DNA from: Caprella mutica
Taxonomy: Eukaryota; Arthropoda; Malacostraca; Amphipoda; Caprellidae
DNA: 64,000 nucleotides
NCBI GenBank assembly: GCA_947561585.1
Contig: CANNZV010000422.1
Coordinates: 372,994-436,993 of the forward strand
Direction: 5' to 3'
The notes under the pieces are model-generated. The model was not told where the DNA came from. It saw only the letters and a list, made by a program, of their open reading frames with translations, and made no database searches. Positions 1 through 10,827 of this stretch are shown piece after piece. A program made the translations under genes and the position numbers. How positions within the stretch are numbered: the stretch's first letter is position 1; each line of letters starts with the position of its first letter.

Positions 1-292
1 GACGAATCACTTCAGTTATTCTTGAATTTATTATCAAAGAATTTTTTTAGTTTTGAAATATGTTTTGTAACCGATATACCATTTTAAAATTTCTTAATAA
101 CACATATCGTTAACTAATAATTATTTATTTCTACTTAAATAAATAACTATTATTTTAGAAGGTTAATAACATCATAACTATATACCTAACGAGAAAAGTT
201 TTTATGTCATGTGAGAGTACGATTCAACAACAGAAAATATTCCCAAATTTTAAATAATCCAAAGACCACACAGTCAATTGATGCAATGACTC
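1..292. other. AT-rich sequence, no feature seen
   Basis: Contains the aatccaaagaccacacagt flank shared with 42990. No gene seen. Confidence 0.5.
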
Positions 293-1875
293 TCCGTGTG
301 ATGGCGCTGTCTCTTTGCATTGGCTATCATTGTCAGTGTGATGGAGCTGTCTCTTTGCATTGGCTATCATTGTCAGTGTGATGGCGCTGTCTCTTTGCAT
401 TGGCTATCATTGTCAGTGTGATGGCTCTGTCTCTTTGCATTGGCTATCATTGTCAGTGTGATGGCGCTGTCTCTTTGCATTGGCTATCATTGTCAGTGTG
501 ATAGTGCTGTCTCTTTGCATTGGCTATCATTGTCAGTGTGATGGCGTTGTCTCTTTGCATTGGCTATCATTGTCAGTGTGATGGCGCTGTCTCTTTGCAT
601 TGGCTATCATTGTCAGTGTGATGGCGCTGTCTCTTTGCATTGGCTATCATTGTCAGTGTGATGGCGTTGTCTCTTTGCATTGGCTATCATTGTCAGTGTG
701 ATGGCGCTGTCTCTTTGCATTGGCTATCATTGTCAGTGTGATGGTGCTGTCTCTTTGCATTGGCTATCATTGTCAGTGTGATGGCGTTGTCTCTTTGCAT
801 TGGCTATCATTGTCAGTGTGATGGCGCTGTCTCTTTGCATTGGCTATCATTGTCAGTGTGATAGTGCTGTCTCTTTGCATTGGCTATCATTGTCAGTGTG
901 ATGGAGCTGTCTCTTTGCATTAGCTATCATTGTCAGTGTGATGGCGCTGTCTCTTTGCATTGACTATCATTGTCAGTGTGATGGCGCTGTCTCTTTGCAT
1001 TGGCTATCATTGTCAGTGTGATGGCGCTGTCTCTTTGCATTGGCTATCATTGTCAGTGTGATGGTGCTGTCTCTTTGCATTGGCTATCATTGTCAGTGTG
1101 ATGGTGCTGTCTCTTTGCATTGGCTATCATTGTCAGTGTGATGGCGCTGTCTCTTTGCATTGGCTATCATTGTCAGTGTGATGGCGCTGTCTCTTTGCAT
1201 TGGCTATCATTGTCAGTGTGATGGTGCTGTCTCTTTGCATTGGCTATCATTGTCAGTGTGATGGCGCTGTCTCTTTGCATTGGCTATCATTGTCAGTGTG
1301 ATGGCGCTGTCTTTTTGCATTAGCTATCATTGTCAGTGTGATGGCGCTGTCTTTTTGCATTAGCTATCATTGTCAGTGTGATGGCGCTGTCTCTTTGCAT
1401 TGGCTATCATTGTCAGTGTGATGGCGTTGTCTCTTTGCATTGGCTATCATTGTCAGTGTGATGGCGTTGTCTCTTTCCATTGGCTATCATTGTCAGTGTG
1501 ATGGAGCTGTCTCTTTGCATTGGCTATCATTGTCAGTGTGATGGCGCTGTCTCTTTGCATTGGCTATCATTGTCAGTGTGATGGTGCTGTCTCTTTGCAT
1601 TGGCTATCATTGTCAGTGTGATGGCGCTGTCTCTTTGCATTGGCTATCATTGTCAGTGTGATGGCGCTGTCTCTTTGCATTGGCTATCATTGTCAGTGTG
1701 ATGGCGCTGTCTCTTTGCATTGGCTATCATTGTCAGTGTGATGGCGCTGTCTCTTTGCATTGGCTATCATTGTCAGTGTGATGGCGCTGTCTCTTTGCAT
1801 TGGCTATCATTGTCAGTGTGATGGTGCTGTCTCTTTGCATTGGCTATCATTGTCAGTGTGATGGCGCTGTCTCTT
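293..1875. repeat. 40-bp minisatellite, about 39 copies
   Basis: The unit contains ctgtctctttgcattggcta and tcattgtcagtgtgatggcg. Copies differ mainly at the gcg/gtg/gag position. The same family and the same left flank recur at 43005-43932. Confidence 0.97.
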
Positions 1876-1887
1876 CACGGTACTAGG

Positions 1888-2313
1888 AAAATTCAGTCTT
1901 AAAATATTTGATCTCAGGAAATTCGGTCTTGTTTTATAATGGTGTTATTAAAATCAATAGTAGAAAAAGTTGGTATTATGAATACTAAAATGTGTAGTTT
2001 ATTTATTCATCAATCGTTTTAAAATGATTTTGAGCATGTTTTGACATTTATTTAACATGAGATTTGACCGGAAAATTCGGTCGCGGAAATTTCGATCTGA
2101 GATAAAAAATAAAACTTATCAGTTAGATATAGAAGGAAGAATTCCGCCCCCCGAAACCCCCTGCCAGGTCATTTACAATCATGAAGTGAAGTGTGTAGTA
2201 CAACAAACTAGCGGACATAAGAAACTACATAACCATTTATAATTCAGAAACCAAATTTTCCAGACCGAATTTTCCTGACCGAAATTTCTGAAACCGTATT
2301 TTCCAGACAATAT
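1888..2313. mobile_element. Short non-autonomous inverted-repeat element, copy 1
   Basis: The ends carry repeated ggaaaattcggtct and agaccgaattttcc motifs in opposite orientation. The core includes the dispersed motif gtacaacaaactagcgg. A homologous element lies inverted at 49030-49330. No coding capacity was seen. Confidence 0.65.
2146..2230 (+). repeat. Dispersed repeat family E, copy 1
   Basis: Order of motifs: ccccctgcca, tcatgaagtg, gtacaacaaactagcgg, aactacat. Five copies occur in the window. Confidence 0.7.
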
Positions 2314-2317
2314 TTCT

Positions 2318-2432
2318 GGCCTACATCTTTGCATTGGAAAGCATGTCTTTGTGATAGCGCTGTCTCTTTCCGTTGGCTATCATTGTCCATGTGATTGCGC
2401 TGTCTCTTTTCACTGGCTATCATTTGTACTAA
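2318..2432. repeat. Three degraded units of the 40-bp family
   Basis: Diverged copies of the 40-bp unit (ctgtctctttccgttggctat and similar), separated from the main array by the 1888-2313 element. Confidence 0.8.
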
Positions 2433-2996
2433 GAGTCCAGTATTAACTAATAGAAAAATTAACATAATATCTCTAGCTGTTGCTTGTAGAATTTACTAAG
2501 TAGCAAAAATAAGGTAGAAAAATGGTATTTTTTGAATGGCTGGAAGGATCCTTTAATAAGAATCTCCTGACTCGAACAGACAAGTCCAGAGTATTCATCT
2601 AACTCTGACTATAAAAATACTCGGTTCTCTTCCTAAAGGCCCAAAGTTTGCAGAAAGAGCGACAATAATTCCACATAGATGTCCAAAACTTAATTAAAAC
2701 AAACTTAAATGCAGATTTCTCGAAACTTATCACTTCCTCCGGTCTTTCGTTTGGAGAAATATGTTTTGTTTTTGATTTAAACTTAGGACTCATTTTAACA
2801 AGATTTGTTCTGCTCTATATATTGAATAAGATGAACATTGCGTTATTTCACTAGTATTCTATAGTTCAGGACTGATTCATAGATACCAAAATTGTAGTTA
2901 AGATAATCTTAAGCTATTTTTCCTAAGATGATCAGGTCTGGAGACTCTGTAGAAGGAGTGGCTCCTTTGCTCCTTCAGGTCCCGAGACGTGCCTTA
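2433..2996. other. 3' flank of the four-pass gene
   Basis: Likely 3' UTR and downstream sequence on the minus strand. Short ORFs here lack support. Confidence 0.4.
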
Positions 2997-3053
2997 TCAG
3001 GGCTCCCTCTGATTGTCTATGGGCCTCACTCTGTTCCTCGAGAACGTCTCCAA
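2997..3053 (-). CDS. Terminal exon 6 of the four-pass protein gene
   Basis: The acceptor is taatttcttccattgcag. In the phase required by exon 5 it encodes LETFSRNRVRPIDNQREP and stops at TGA 2999-2997. A second frame stays open longer, to about 2932 (ending LLLQSLQT), but needs a phase-1 entry, so it would require another exon or a different donor. An ATTAAA lies at 2557-2552, a weak poly(A) signal candidate. Confidence 0.55.
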   Translation of the reverse strand: METFSRNRVRPIDNQREP

Positions 3054-6000
3054 CTGCAATGGAAGAAATTACCCACGTGATTATTGCAGATGACATCTTT
3101 AATTTAATAGGCACGCCTATCAGATTAATGCTGATGAGAATTAGAAAGAGAAAGGCTTTCTCTGTCATCAGCAGCGGCGGGTTAGAATTCAGCAGAATTT
3201 AGGTGGTGTCTGTGTATCAAAGTAATGGCGCAATTATAAAATGTAGAGCAAGGAGATATCCCTCACGCCTCTACAATTTGCATGCTAATTTTTAGGGCCT
3301 CTATGAAGTGAGGAAAAGTTTGCTATTATGCTGCTTCAGAGTGGGAAGAGGGTAAACGCACTAGACTCCCCTCAGCTAATTTATGACCCTTGAAGATTCG
3401 GGGTAATTTTTAGCCATTGAAAACACCTGAAGAAAGAATGAGAGGGCCACTTTCTCGCGGATAAGGAGAGCCTGCAAAAACTATTATGATGAGCCAAATT
3501 AAGGACGTGCAACTGTCTTCATAAATAACAATCTGAGGCTCGTAACTCTCTCCAGCCTTTCCGTGGAACAGATTTCGCTGCAACTTACAAACCCTAAATC
3601 TAAATTTGGCACCGTATCTCCCTCCCTAATTCATTGACACTTTGAAATGTTCTACAAAAAACGAACTCATCTTTCTTCAGTGGACAGCCATTTCTTGATG
3701 GAATAAAACTATTACCAGAAAGAATAGAGTTGAATGGGTTTGTCTGATGGTAAATTGGGGGGACCGTAGAAGATTATATGGAATCTCTTCTTAATCTTCT
3801 ACGGCCCCACCATAATTACAGTCGTAAAATATTTAATCGTTGGATCGTCTATTATCGTCCATTACGATAAATGGTGACAGAATTGCATCGTAAAATATCA
3901 CAATTTCAGACATTATCTTTGGATTGTTTATTAGGAATGCCCGACGAAAGATGATTTAGACTAAAGGGCCGTACACACGTAGGATTTTAAGTCTTTCCAC
4001 CCGACTTTTTGCTAAGCTCCTCCTACTTTTCCTACGAGAATATAAGAAAAAAAAACGATATAATTATTATTTATTTCAGTTGGTATCCCTGATACCTACA
4101 GGTATCATGGATACCAACTAAAATAAATAATAATTATATCGTTTTTTCTTATATTCTTATGGAAAAAGTAGGAGGAGCTTAGCAAAAAGTCTGGTGGAAA
4201 GACTTAGAAAACCCTACGTGTGTACGGCCCTTTAGAGTGTTTTAAATTATTATGTTAAATATTGAGGATATTTAGATACGCACCTTGTTCCTATAAAACT
4301 TCACGACTACGAAGAAATAAATGAGGACGACAACAAGGACAGAGTTAACGATAGTGACGATTATTTTGGTGACAGGCTCGTAGTACTGAGACTGGAACGT
4401 GACTACGATTATGACGATGAGAAGCACTGTCGTGACGAACAGGGCTATCAACATGGGTACGAACTTGTTCGGATCTCTCTGTAGAAAATTAGATGTTATT
4501 ATACATATAGCATGAGATATAAAAAAATTATTTGAAAAGGAAAAGTAATTAGGCCTAATATAAAATGATATTTTGAGAATATACATTTTCACATCTAAAG
4601 GATATCTGAGGGTAAATCAAATGATATATCAGAGGGTATATCAGAGGGTATATCTGAGGGTATATCTGAGGGTATATCAGAGGGTATATCTGAGGGTATA
4701 TCAGAGGGTATATCTGAGGGTATATCTGAGGGTATATCAGAGGGTATATCTGAGGGTATATCAGAGGGTATATATGAGGGTATGTCAAATGGTATATCAG
4801 AGGGTATATCTGAGGGTATATCAAATGGTATATCTGAGGGTATATCAAATGGTATATCGAATAGTATATCAAAGGGTACATCAAAGAGTATACCGTATAT
4901 CATATATTTTTACCTTAGCTAGGCCGGAGAACATCACAATGGCTCCCAAACTCAGACTGACTGCTATCACTATACCGAAAGAACCAAGTATGGTATCTGT
5001 AAAAAGAAACATATACTATTTAATGGGAAAAAATAACCTAATAATTATAATATAAATGTATTAGCAAGTTCACCGCTTGACCCACACTTTCTATACGAGT
5101 GATAAGTAGAATATCATGACCCAGAGATAAGAAGTGATAGCGCTTATCTGAGGGTAAGGGCACGTGCAGCAAAAGGGATGTAATATATATTATAAATTAA
5201 TAAACTATTATAATAAATATAACGAGCTTTAGAAACCTTCTAAAATTTGTGCAAATTTTAATTATTAGATTTATTAATTAGAACAGAAAAGTAATTTATA
5301 ACGATGTACGCAAATAGATTTTGTTTATTACATTTAAAATTGTAATATTATAGTAAGCAGAACATAAGGTTCAGATATTGTCTCTACTGCATAGTTTTTT
5401 ATCGATACAGTGCTGCTAGCATATAATGTTCTTTCAGATAATTTTTTTAAGGTTAACTCTTTTCTGATTGGTCGGCAAGGGGGAGGAGCCAATAAGGGGC
5501 GGAGTTGGTTGGTTCTCTCCTCCTTGCATATAGTTTATAAGTTGAATTGAATTACATTTCATATGATATGAACTTTGAAACTCTCATCATAGATGGCAAT
5601 AATGTAGTTTGTTGTATTCGCTAGTTTGTTGTACTGATCACTGATTGGTAATTGTCCTAGCAGGGGGTTCAGAGGGCAGCAAGTCCCATGATACACTTAT
5701 TGGTTAATCCCCATAGCCAATCGATGAGTTAGTAACCCTGAAAACTTTATCATAAAAAAAATATATATATTATTTTATTAGTGGTAGTATCCTTTTAATT
5801 TCTAATCTTAGTGGTGAGACCGCAAAATAATAGTAGAATACTTCTCTCTATTTCAGTTTAAATTACCTTTACCCAGAAAAAAGTTATAGTGGGGCTATAG
5901 AAGATTAAGACATAGCTAATCTTCTAAAACCCCACTATTACTCTCTCTTAGGGTGAATTAAATAGCATAATATTTAATTGAAAGCACAATTACTCACTGG

Positions 6001-9000
6001 TGGGAATTTCTTTTCCCCATATGAGTAATTTGGTGGAAAAACCCAGGCAGATAATTGACACCACCTGGAGAATATTAAAACTTATTAGCATCAAAATGAA
6101 AGGGAAAAAGTATTAGTGATGTATTTGTTATCAGTTTGACTCTGAAAATCATACATTATATCTGTCGAATAAATGACTAATGATTTCTCATTGTGAATAA
6201 TAATATTAAATTAATACATTTAAGTTCTTTAAGTTAAAAGTACTCAAATCACTTATATTTTAATGAATTACTTATTAAAATATAGTAAAATATTTAATCA
6301 TTACTCAACTACAGTCTATAGGGTAAGTTACGAGTTATAGGACGTTTCCACATCTTCAATCATATAAAAAAATATTTTGTTTTAAACCTATATGTTCGAA
6401 AATGGGGAACTGTTCGATAACTCAGAACGTACCCTAGACTCAATGTTCCAACTGTTCATTTTTTAAAGTAAGTATGACGTAATAGTTTAGGGTAATTAAA
6501 GTTACGGGAAAACAACTTAGGGTAACTTTTTCGCTAATTGTTATTTTGCAGCTCGAGAACTTTACTGTCATTATTTAGCAGAATTTTAAAGGAATTCTTT
6601 GAAATAAATACATAATATACACAGAATAGATAGATTATAAGAATTGTTACTATTAAGCAATTTCGGTAGCTTTTTATCTTTAGTTATATTTATTAAGTTA
6701 TTAATGTTGAAATAAAGTAATTTGATGAAAAAAAAAAAAACATTATCAAACCACCATTAGAACCTTCTTCCAAAGCAGAACAATTTACTATTTGTATTGA
6801 TGAATGTAACTTATGGTACACAATTACAGTAGTACTTCTCTGTCATGAAATCCTCTATAGTGAATGTAGTCTAGTGAGTAAGAGAGTAGCCTCTATAGTG
6901 AACAAATTTGTTTTAGTCTGCCATGAATGGCTATTAGTTTTAGAAAACTAAAATACATTAAATACTAAAAATAACTGTTCACTATAGAGGCTACTTCCTC
7001 ACTCAGGACTCTACATTCACTATAGAGGATTTCATTAAAGAGAAGTTCTACTGTATGTCTCTGTGTGACGGCACACATGTGTACCACTACGTTGTCACTG
7101 TGTGACGGCACACATGTGTACCACTATGTTGTCACTGTGTGACGGCACACTTGTGTACCACTACGTTGTCACTGTGTGACGGCACACATGTGTACCACTA
7201 CATTGTCGCTGTGTGGCGGCACACATGTGTACCACTACGTTGTCGCTGTGTGAGGGCACACATGTGTACCACTACGTTGTCGCTGTGTGACGGCACACAT
7301 GTGTACCACTACGTTGTCTCTGTGTGACGGCACACATGTGTACCACTACGTTGTCTCTGTGTGACGGCACACATGTGTACCACTACGTTGTCACTGTGTG
7401 AGGGCACACATGTGTACCACTACGTTGTCTCTGTGTGACGGCACACATGTGTACCACTACGTTGTCACTGTGTGAGGGCACACATGTGTACCACTACGTT
7501 GTCTCTGTGTGACGGCACACATGTGTACCACTACGTTGTCTCTGTGGGACGGCACACATGTGTACCACTACGTTGTCTCTGTGTGACGGCACACATGTGT
7601 ACCACTACATTGTCTCTGTGTGAGGGCACACATGTGTACCACTACGTTGTCTCTGTGTGACGGCACACATGTGTACCACTACGTTGTCTCTGTGTGACGG
7701 CACACATGTGTACCACTACGTTGTCTCTGTGTGACGGCACACATGTGTACCACTACGTTGTCACTGTGTGAGGGCACACATGTGTACCACTACGTTGTCA
7801 CTGTGTGAGGGCACACATGTGTACCACTACATTGTCTCTGTGTGACGGCACACATGTGTACCACTACGTTGTCACTGTGTGAGGGCACACATGTGTACCA
7901 CTACGTTGTCTCTGTGTGACGGCACACATGTGTACCACTACGTTGTCTCTGTGGGACGGCACACATGTGTACCACTATGTTGTCACTGTGTGACGGCACA
8001 CATGTGTACCACTACGTTGTCACTGTGTGACGGCACACATGTGTACCACTACGTTGTCACTGTGTGACGGCACACATGTGTACCACTACGTTGTCACTGT
8101 GTGACGGCACACATGTGTACCACTACGTTGTCACTGTGTGACGGCACACATGTGTACCACTACGTTGTCACTGTGTGACGGCACACATGTGTACCACTAC
8201 GTTCCTCACCATCAACACCAGCCCTATGACGTAGCAAGCCACTTTGTTGCTGATGCACATGAACCACATGATGCCTTCCTCATCCACCTTGTCCTGGAAC
8301 TGGGGGGGGGGGGGGGGGGAAATGGGTAATGAAGAAGGAAATATTAATAAGCAGGAAAAATTAAATTTTACAACTTCTGGTTAAATTTTACAACTTCCGA
8401 TTAAATTTTACAAATTTCACAAGGTTCAATTAAATTTTAATGTTGCAATACTGTAATTAAAAGAAATTAATCTCCATGTTCAATAATTGAAATACTCATT
8501 GAAATGCATACACATATTATCACAAAATAAATAATATATATATATATAAAGGACATTAAATTACTAGGGTTAATTAGTTTCTTAATCATATTCTAGTTCA
8601 TTTATTATAATATTTTCAATATACACATTTGATGCTGATAATAATAATAAATATTTATTGATAAATATATATTATTATAACTAATAGTGTCTAGTAGGTA
8701 CTCTACTAGTCTCACTTACTAGTTGTCTAGTAGGTACTCTACTAGTCTCACTTACTAGTTGTCAAGTAGGTACTCTACTAGTCTCACTTACTAGTTGTCT
8801 AGTATGTACTCTAATAATCTCACTAACTAGTTGTCTAGTATGTACTCTAATAATCTCACTAACTAGTTGTCTAGTAGGTATTCTAATAGTCTCACTTACT
8901 AGTTGTCTAGTAGGTACTCTAATAGTCTGACTTACTAGTTGTCTAGTTGGTACTTTTTCCAGTCTCACTTACTTGTTGTCTAGTAGGTACTCTAATAGTC

Positions 9001-9293
9001 TGACTTACTAGTTGCCTAGTAGGTATTCTAATAGTCTGACTTACTAGTTGTCTAGTTGGTACTCTAACAGTCTGACTTACTAGTTGTCTAGTCGGTACTC
9101 TAATAGTCTGACTTACTAGTTGTCTAGTAGGTACTCTAACAGTCTGACTTACTAGTTGTCTAGTAGGTACTCTAATAGTCTGACTTACTAGTTGTCTAGT
9201 CGGTACTCTAATAGTCTGACTTACTAGTTGTCTAGTAGGTACTCCAATAGTCTAACTTACTAGTTGTCTAGTTGGTACTTTTCCCAGTCCCAT
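2997..9293 (-). CDS. Small four-pass membrane protein gene, six coding exons
   Basis: Rebuilt from splice sites and phases; coding exons (minus strand) are 9293-9261, 8299-8210, 6064-5998, 4996-4914, 4478-4284 and 3053-2997. All five junctions keep frame, giving 174 residues. Predicted spans lie near residues 31-51, 65-89, 97-119 and 128-152, with a short charged N-terminus (MGLGKVPTRQL) and a basic tail ending RPIDNQREP. Introns are 961, 2145, 1001, 435 and 1230 nt. Three introns carry minisatellites beginning next to the donor; others carry MITE-like elements. Size and topology resemble small arthropod four-pass proteins (Pasiflora/DUF4728-like or LAPTM-like), but that is inference from shape only and no family motif was confirmed. 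Exon order and phase are the strong evidence; transcription is not shown. Confidence 0.72.
3755..3812. mobile_element. Mini inverted repeat, family C, copy 1
   Basis: The arms ggggaccgtagaagatta and taatcttctacggcccc flank about 15 nt. It lies in intron 5 of the four-pass gene. Confidence 0.6.
3961..4235. mobile_element. 275-bp near-perfect palindrome (foldback MITE)
   Basis: Terminal ctaaagggccgtacacacg pairs with cgtgtgtacggccctttag. Pairing continues through cttttttgctaagctcctcc into a central hairpin ggtatccctgatacc/ggtatcatggatacc. It lies in intron 5 of the four-pass gene. Confidence 0.85.
4284..4478 (-). CDS. Exon 5 of the four-pass protein gene
   Basis: 65 codons with spans 3 and 4. 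It starts RDPNKFVPMLIALF, has a short polar loop QSQYYEPVTK, and ends FFVVVKFYRNK. The acceptor is tctaattttctacag and the donor AAG|GTGCGT. Both ends are phase 0. The strongly hydrophobic, codon-regular content makes this the most convincing exon of the gene. Confidence 0.8.
4598..4905. repeat. 12-bp minisatellite, about 25 copies
   Basis: Unit tgagggtatatc with agagg and aaatgg variants. It fills most of intron 4 of the four-pass gene and ends about 10 nt from the exon 4 donor. The unit length makes all frames open, so long ORFs here are artefacts. Confidence 0.95.
4914..4996 (-). CDS. Exon 4 of the four-pass protein gene
   Basis: 83 nt: two bases completing Asn64, then 27 codons from TILGSFGIVIA to MFSGLAK, the second membrane span. 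The acceptor is gtttctttttacag and the donor AAG|GTAAAA, phase 0. Only this frame lacks stops. The 12-bp minisatellite starts about 10-20 nt past the donor. Confidence 0.75.
5601..5676 (-). repeat. Dispersed repeat family E, copy 2
   Basis: aatgtagtttgttgta, cgctagtttgttgtac and cagggggttc read as the reverse complement of copy 1. It lies in intron 3 of the four-pass gene. Confidence 0.65.
5887..5937. mobile_element. Mini inverted repeat, family C, copy 2
   Basis: The arms tagtggggctatagaagatt and aatcttctaaaaccccacta match family C copy 1. It lies in intron 3. Confidence 0.6.
5998..6064 (-). CDS. Exon 3 of the four-pass protein gene
   Basis: 67 nt: 22 codons plus one base. It starts VVSIICLGFS and completes span 1; it then encodes the loop TKLLIWGKEIPT. 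The acceptor is ttaatattctccag and the donor CCA|GTGAGT. It enters at phase 0 and leaves at phase 1, which repairs the otherwise mismatched phases of exons 2 and 4. The spare A plus AT of the next exon gives Asn64. Confidence 0.7.
6319..6436. mobile_element. Foldback MITE, family A, copy 1
   Basis: The ends tagggtaagttacgagttat and gataactcagaacgtaccct are inverted repeats typical of the family. It lies in intron 2 of the four-pass gene. Confidence 0.7.
6825..7055. mobile_element. MITE with pogo/Tigger-like ends, copy 1
   Basis: The arms tacagtagtacttctctgtc and agagaagttctactgta pair. Inner atcctctatagtgaatgta and tacattcactatagaggat also pair. It is bounded by TA. The 37-bp array begins right after it. 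Confidence 0.75.
7057..8204. repeat. 37-bp minisatellite, about 31 copies
   Basis: The unit includes gtgtgacggcacacatgtgt and accactacgttgtcac, with a CACATGTG palindrome. It fills the 5' part of intron 2 of the four-pass gene and reaches that intron's donor. Confidence 0.97.
8210..8299 (-). CDS. Exon 2 of the four-pass protein gene
   Basis: Thirty codons, FQDKVDEEG... to ...VIGLVLM, beginning the first membrane span. The other two frames contain stops. The acceptor is a run of 18 C directly before AG. The donor ATG|GTGAGG is phase 0, and the 37-bp minisatellite begins within the donor region. Confidence 0.72.
8302..8319 (-). promoter_or_regulatory. Poly-C acceptor tract of exon 2 (four-pass gene)
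   Basis: 18 consecutive C on the minus strand run directly into AG at the exon 2 acceptor, replacing the usual U-rich pyrimidine tract. Confidence 0.6.
8363..8440. repeat. Short tandem repeat, about 3 copies
   Basis: Units near 20 bp with ttaaattttacaacttc, decaying rightwards. Confidence 0.7.
8689..9281. repeat. 36-bp minisatellite containing the exon 1 donor, about 16 copies
   Basis: On the minus strand the unit reads gtaccaactagacaacta followed by GTAAGTcagactattaga, i.e. the last codons VPTRQL of exon 1 plus the splice donor. The 36-bp period preserves phase. Confidence 0.95.
9261..9293 (-). CDS. Exon 1 (coding part) of the four-pass protein gene
   Basis: Encodes MGLGKVPTRQL. The ATG at 9293 has A at -3 and G at +4. 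The donor CTA|GTAAGT (9260 downward) is phase 0, matching exon 2. Reading through the donor meets TAG two codons later, so this first donor must be used for a productive message. An acceptor-like ttttttctacag ends at 9317, so the exon may start at 9316 with 23 nt of 5' UTR after an upstream noncoding exon. The exon end and donor are inside the 36-bp tandem repeat. Confidence 0.6.
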
Positions 9294-9316
9294 GATGAGG
9301 TAAAGATGATATCTTT

Positions 9317-10616
9317 CTGTAGAAAAAATAACATCAAACAGTATCGCAGAGTGACGAACATGTAATGAGATTTAGAAAAAATGCTATCAAATGAAGAGTG
9401 TGATGGTTTATTTACAGTTAAACTTCTAATACAATAACTTTTATTCATTCAGAATATTATGCCATTCATGAAAGTGAATAGCATCCTTTAATTTAGTATT
9501 GGTACCGTTTCTATAACCCCGCAATACCCCGTACGTAGATCACATAGAACGCATTCAATATAATAATAACTTCGTTTCTATCAATCGTGGATTCATAAAA
9601 TTTTGCGATGTAAACCTATTCGATAAAAGCTATGAACTGATGCAAAATAATACAATTCAAGCCGCTGGTTTCCTAGATATCAATTGTGTAACGAACTCTC
9701 GACACTCAGTCCTTTTGAGACCTAAATTTTGTCAGTTCAATTAGGTTTAAAGTGTTGATTGTTGTTTTAGCCATTCACTGTGCAATGTGCAACTCTCTAA
9801 CACCAAAATGAATTATGAAGGAACGTGTGGGAGAATCTTTTTTTCTTTTTGAGCATAAAAGCTGTTCTGTGATGTTGTTTGAATTACTTATTTCTATCAC
9901 ATATGGCACACTCGGCAGTGAATGGTTTATTTAGTTATTTTCTACCTCAACATATTCCTTGCAAAATTTATCGTGCATTTGACATGTTGGAAAAAGTGAC
10001 TAAATCTAACCGAGAAATGGGAAAAAATGAATTATTGAATACCTAACAATGTTTCTAACATTTTATATAGAATCTATAAACGTTTCAAAATATAAATCCA
10101 CTGTAGCACTTAGCCCACTAACCATTATAACCGTTCAATCAATAAAATTGAATATCGAGTTCAATAAAGCAAGCATTCAATCCTACTTTGCTCGATATTG
10201 GTACAAAGTGGCTAAAAGTTAGACAATTACCTACCATTCACTTGCCTCTTCAATCTATAGTGTCTAACCTTTAAAACAATCCCTCAAAGTGTTACTTCTT
10301 GACAGCGACAACAAGTCAAATTGATTTGAAAGAAAGCCCTAAAATGGTCACCAGACGACACGGGTCAATTAGCACAACTGTTCTGCTACCTATCAACGAA
10401 ATATAGAAACAATTAACTCTAGTTACCATGGAGAAAATGCGAATATTAGCAAGTGCGTGTTATTGTGCAAACGAATATATTTGATAAATGATTTCTAGTA
10501 TTATAAATGAAACACTCAAAACTATATCAATATCGATATGCATCAGCACCATTTCATTCATAACAAAAACCTTAAAAAGTTTAATGAGTTTATTTGGATT
10601 TCAAAGGAAACGTATC
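9317..10616. other. AT-rich upstream flank of the four-pass gene
   Basis: Probable 5' region (intron or promoter) of the minus gene. No exon or repeat recognised. Confidence 0.4.
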
Positions 10617-10827
10617 TAGGGTAAATTACGAATTATCGGTCAGTCTCACATCTTCGGTCATATAAGAAAAAACTATATTATAATTGTTATTTCATTTTCA
10701 TGTTTATTGGTATCCATGATACCTGCAGGTAGCATGTATACCAATAAAATAAAAATTACAATTATAATATAGTTTTTCTTATATGACCGAAGATGTGAGA
10801 CTGACCGATAATTCATAATTTACCCTA
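10617..10827. mobile_element. Foldback MITE, family A, copy 2 (best preserved)
   Basis: A 211-bp palindrome. Arms start tagggtaaattacgaattat and contain cggtcagtctcacatcttcg and tcatataagaaaaa. The centre carries the ggtatccatgatacctgcag hairpin. Confidence 0.85.

Noticed and set aside
2932..3168. 78-codon minus ORF as a separate gene
   Set aside because: Its upstream half is intron sequence before a good acceptor; the required phase ends at 2997 instead.
4555..5055. Opposed ORFs around the 12-bp array (106-160 codons)
   Set aside because: Array artefacts; the true coding parts here are the flanking minus exons 4284-4478 and 4914-4996.
8945..8968. A second start for the four-pass protein inside the 36-bp array
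   Set aside because: The apparent start is GTG, not ATG; it is a duplicated exon fragment.
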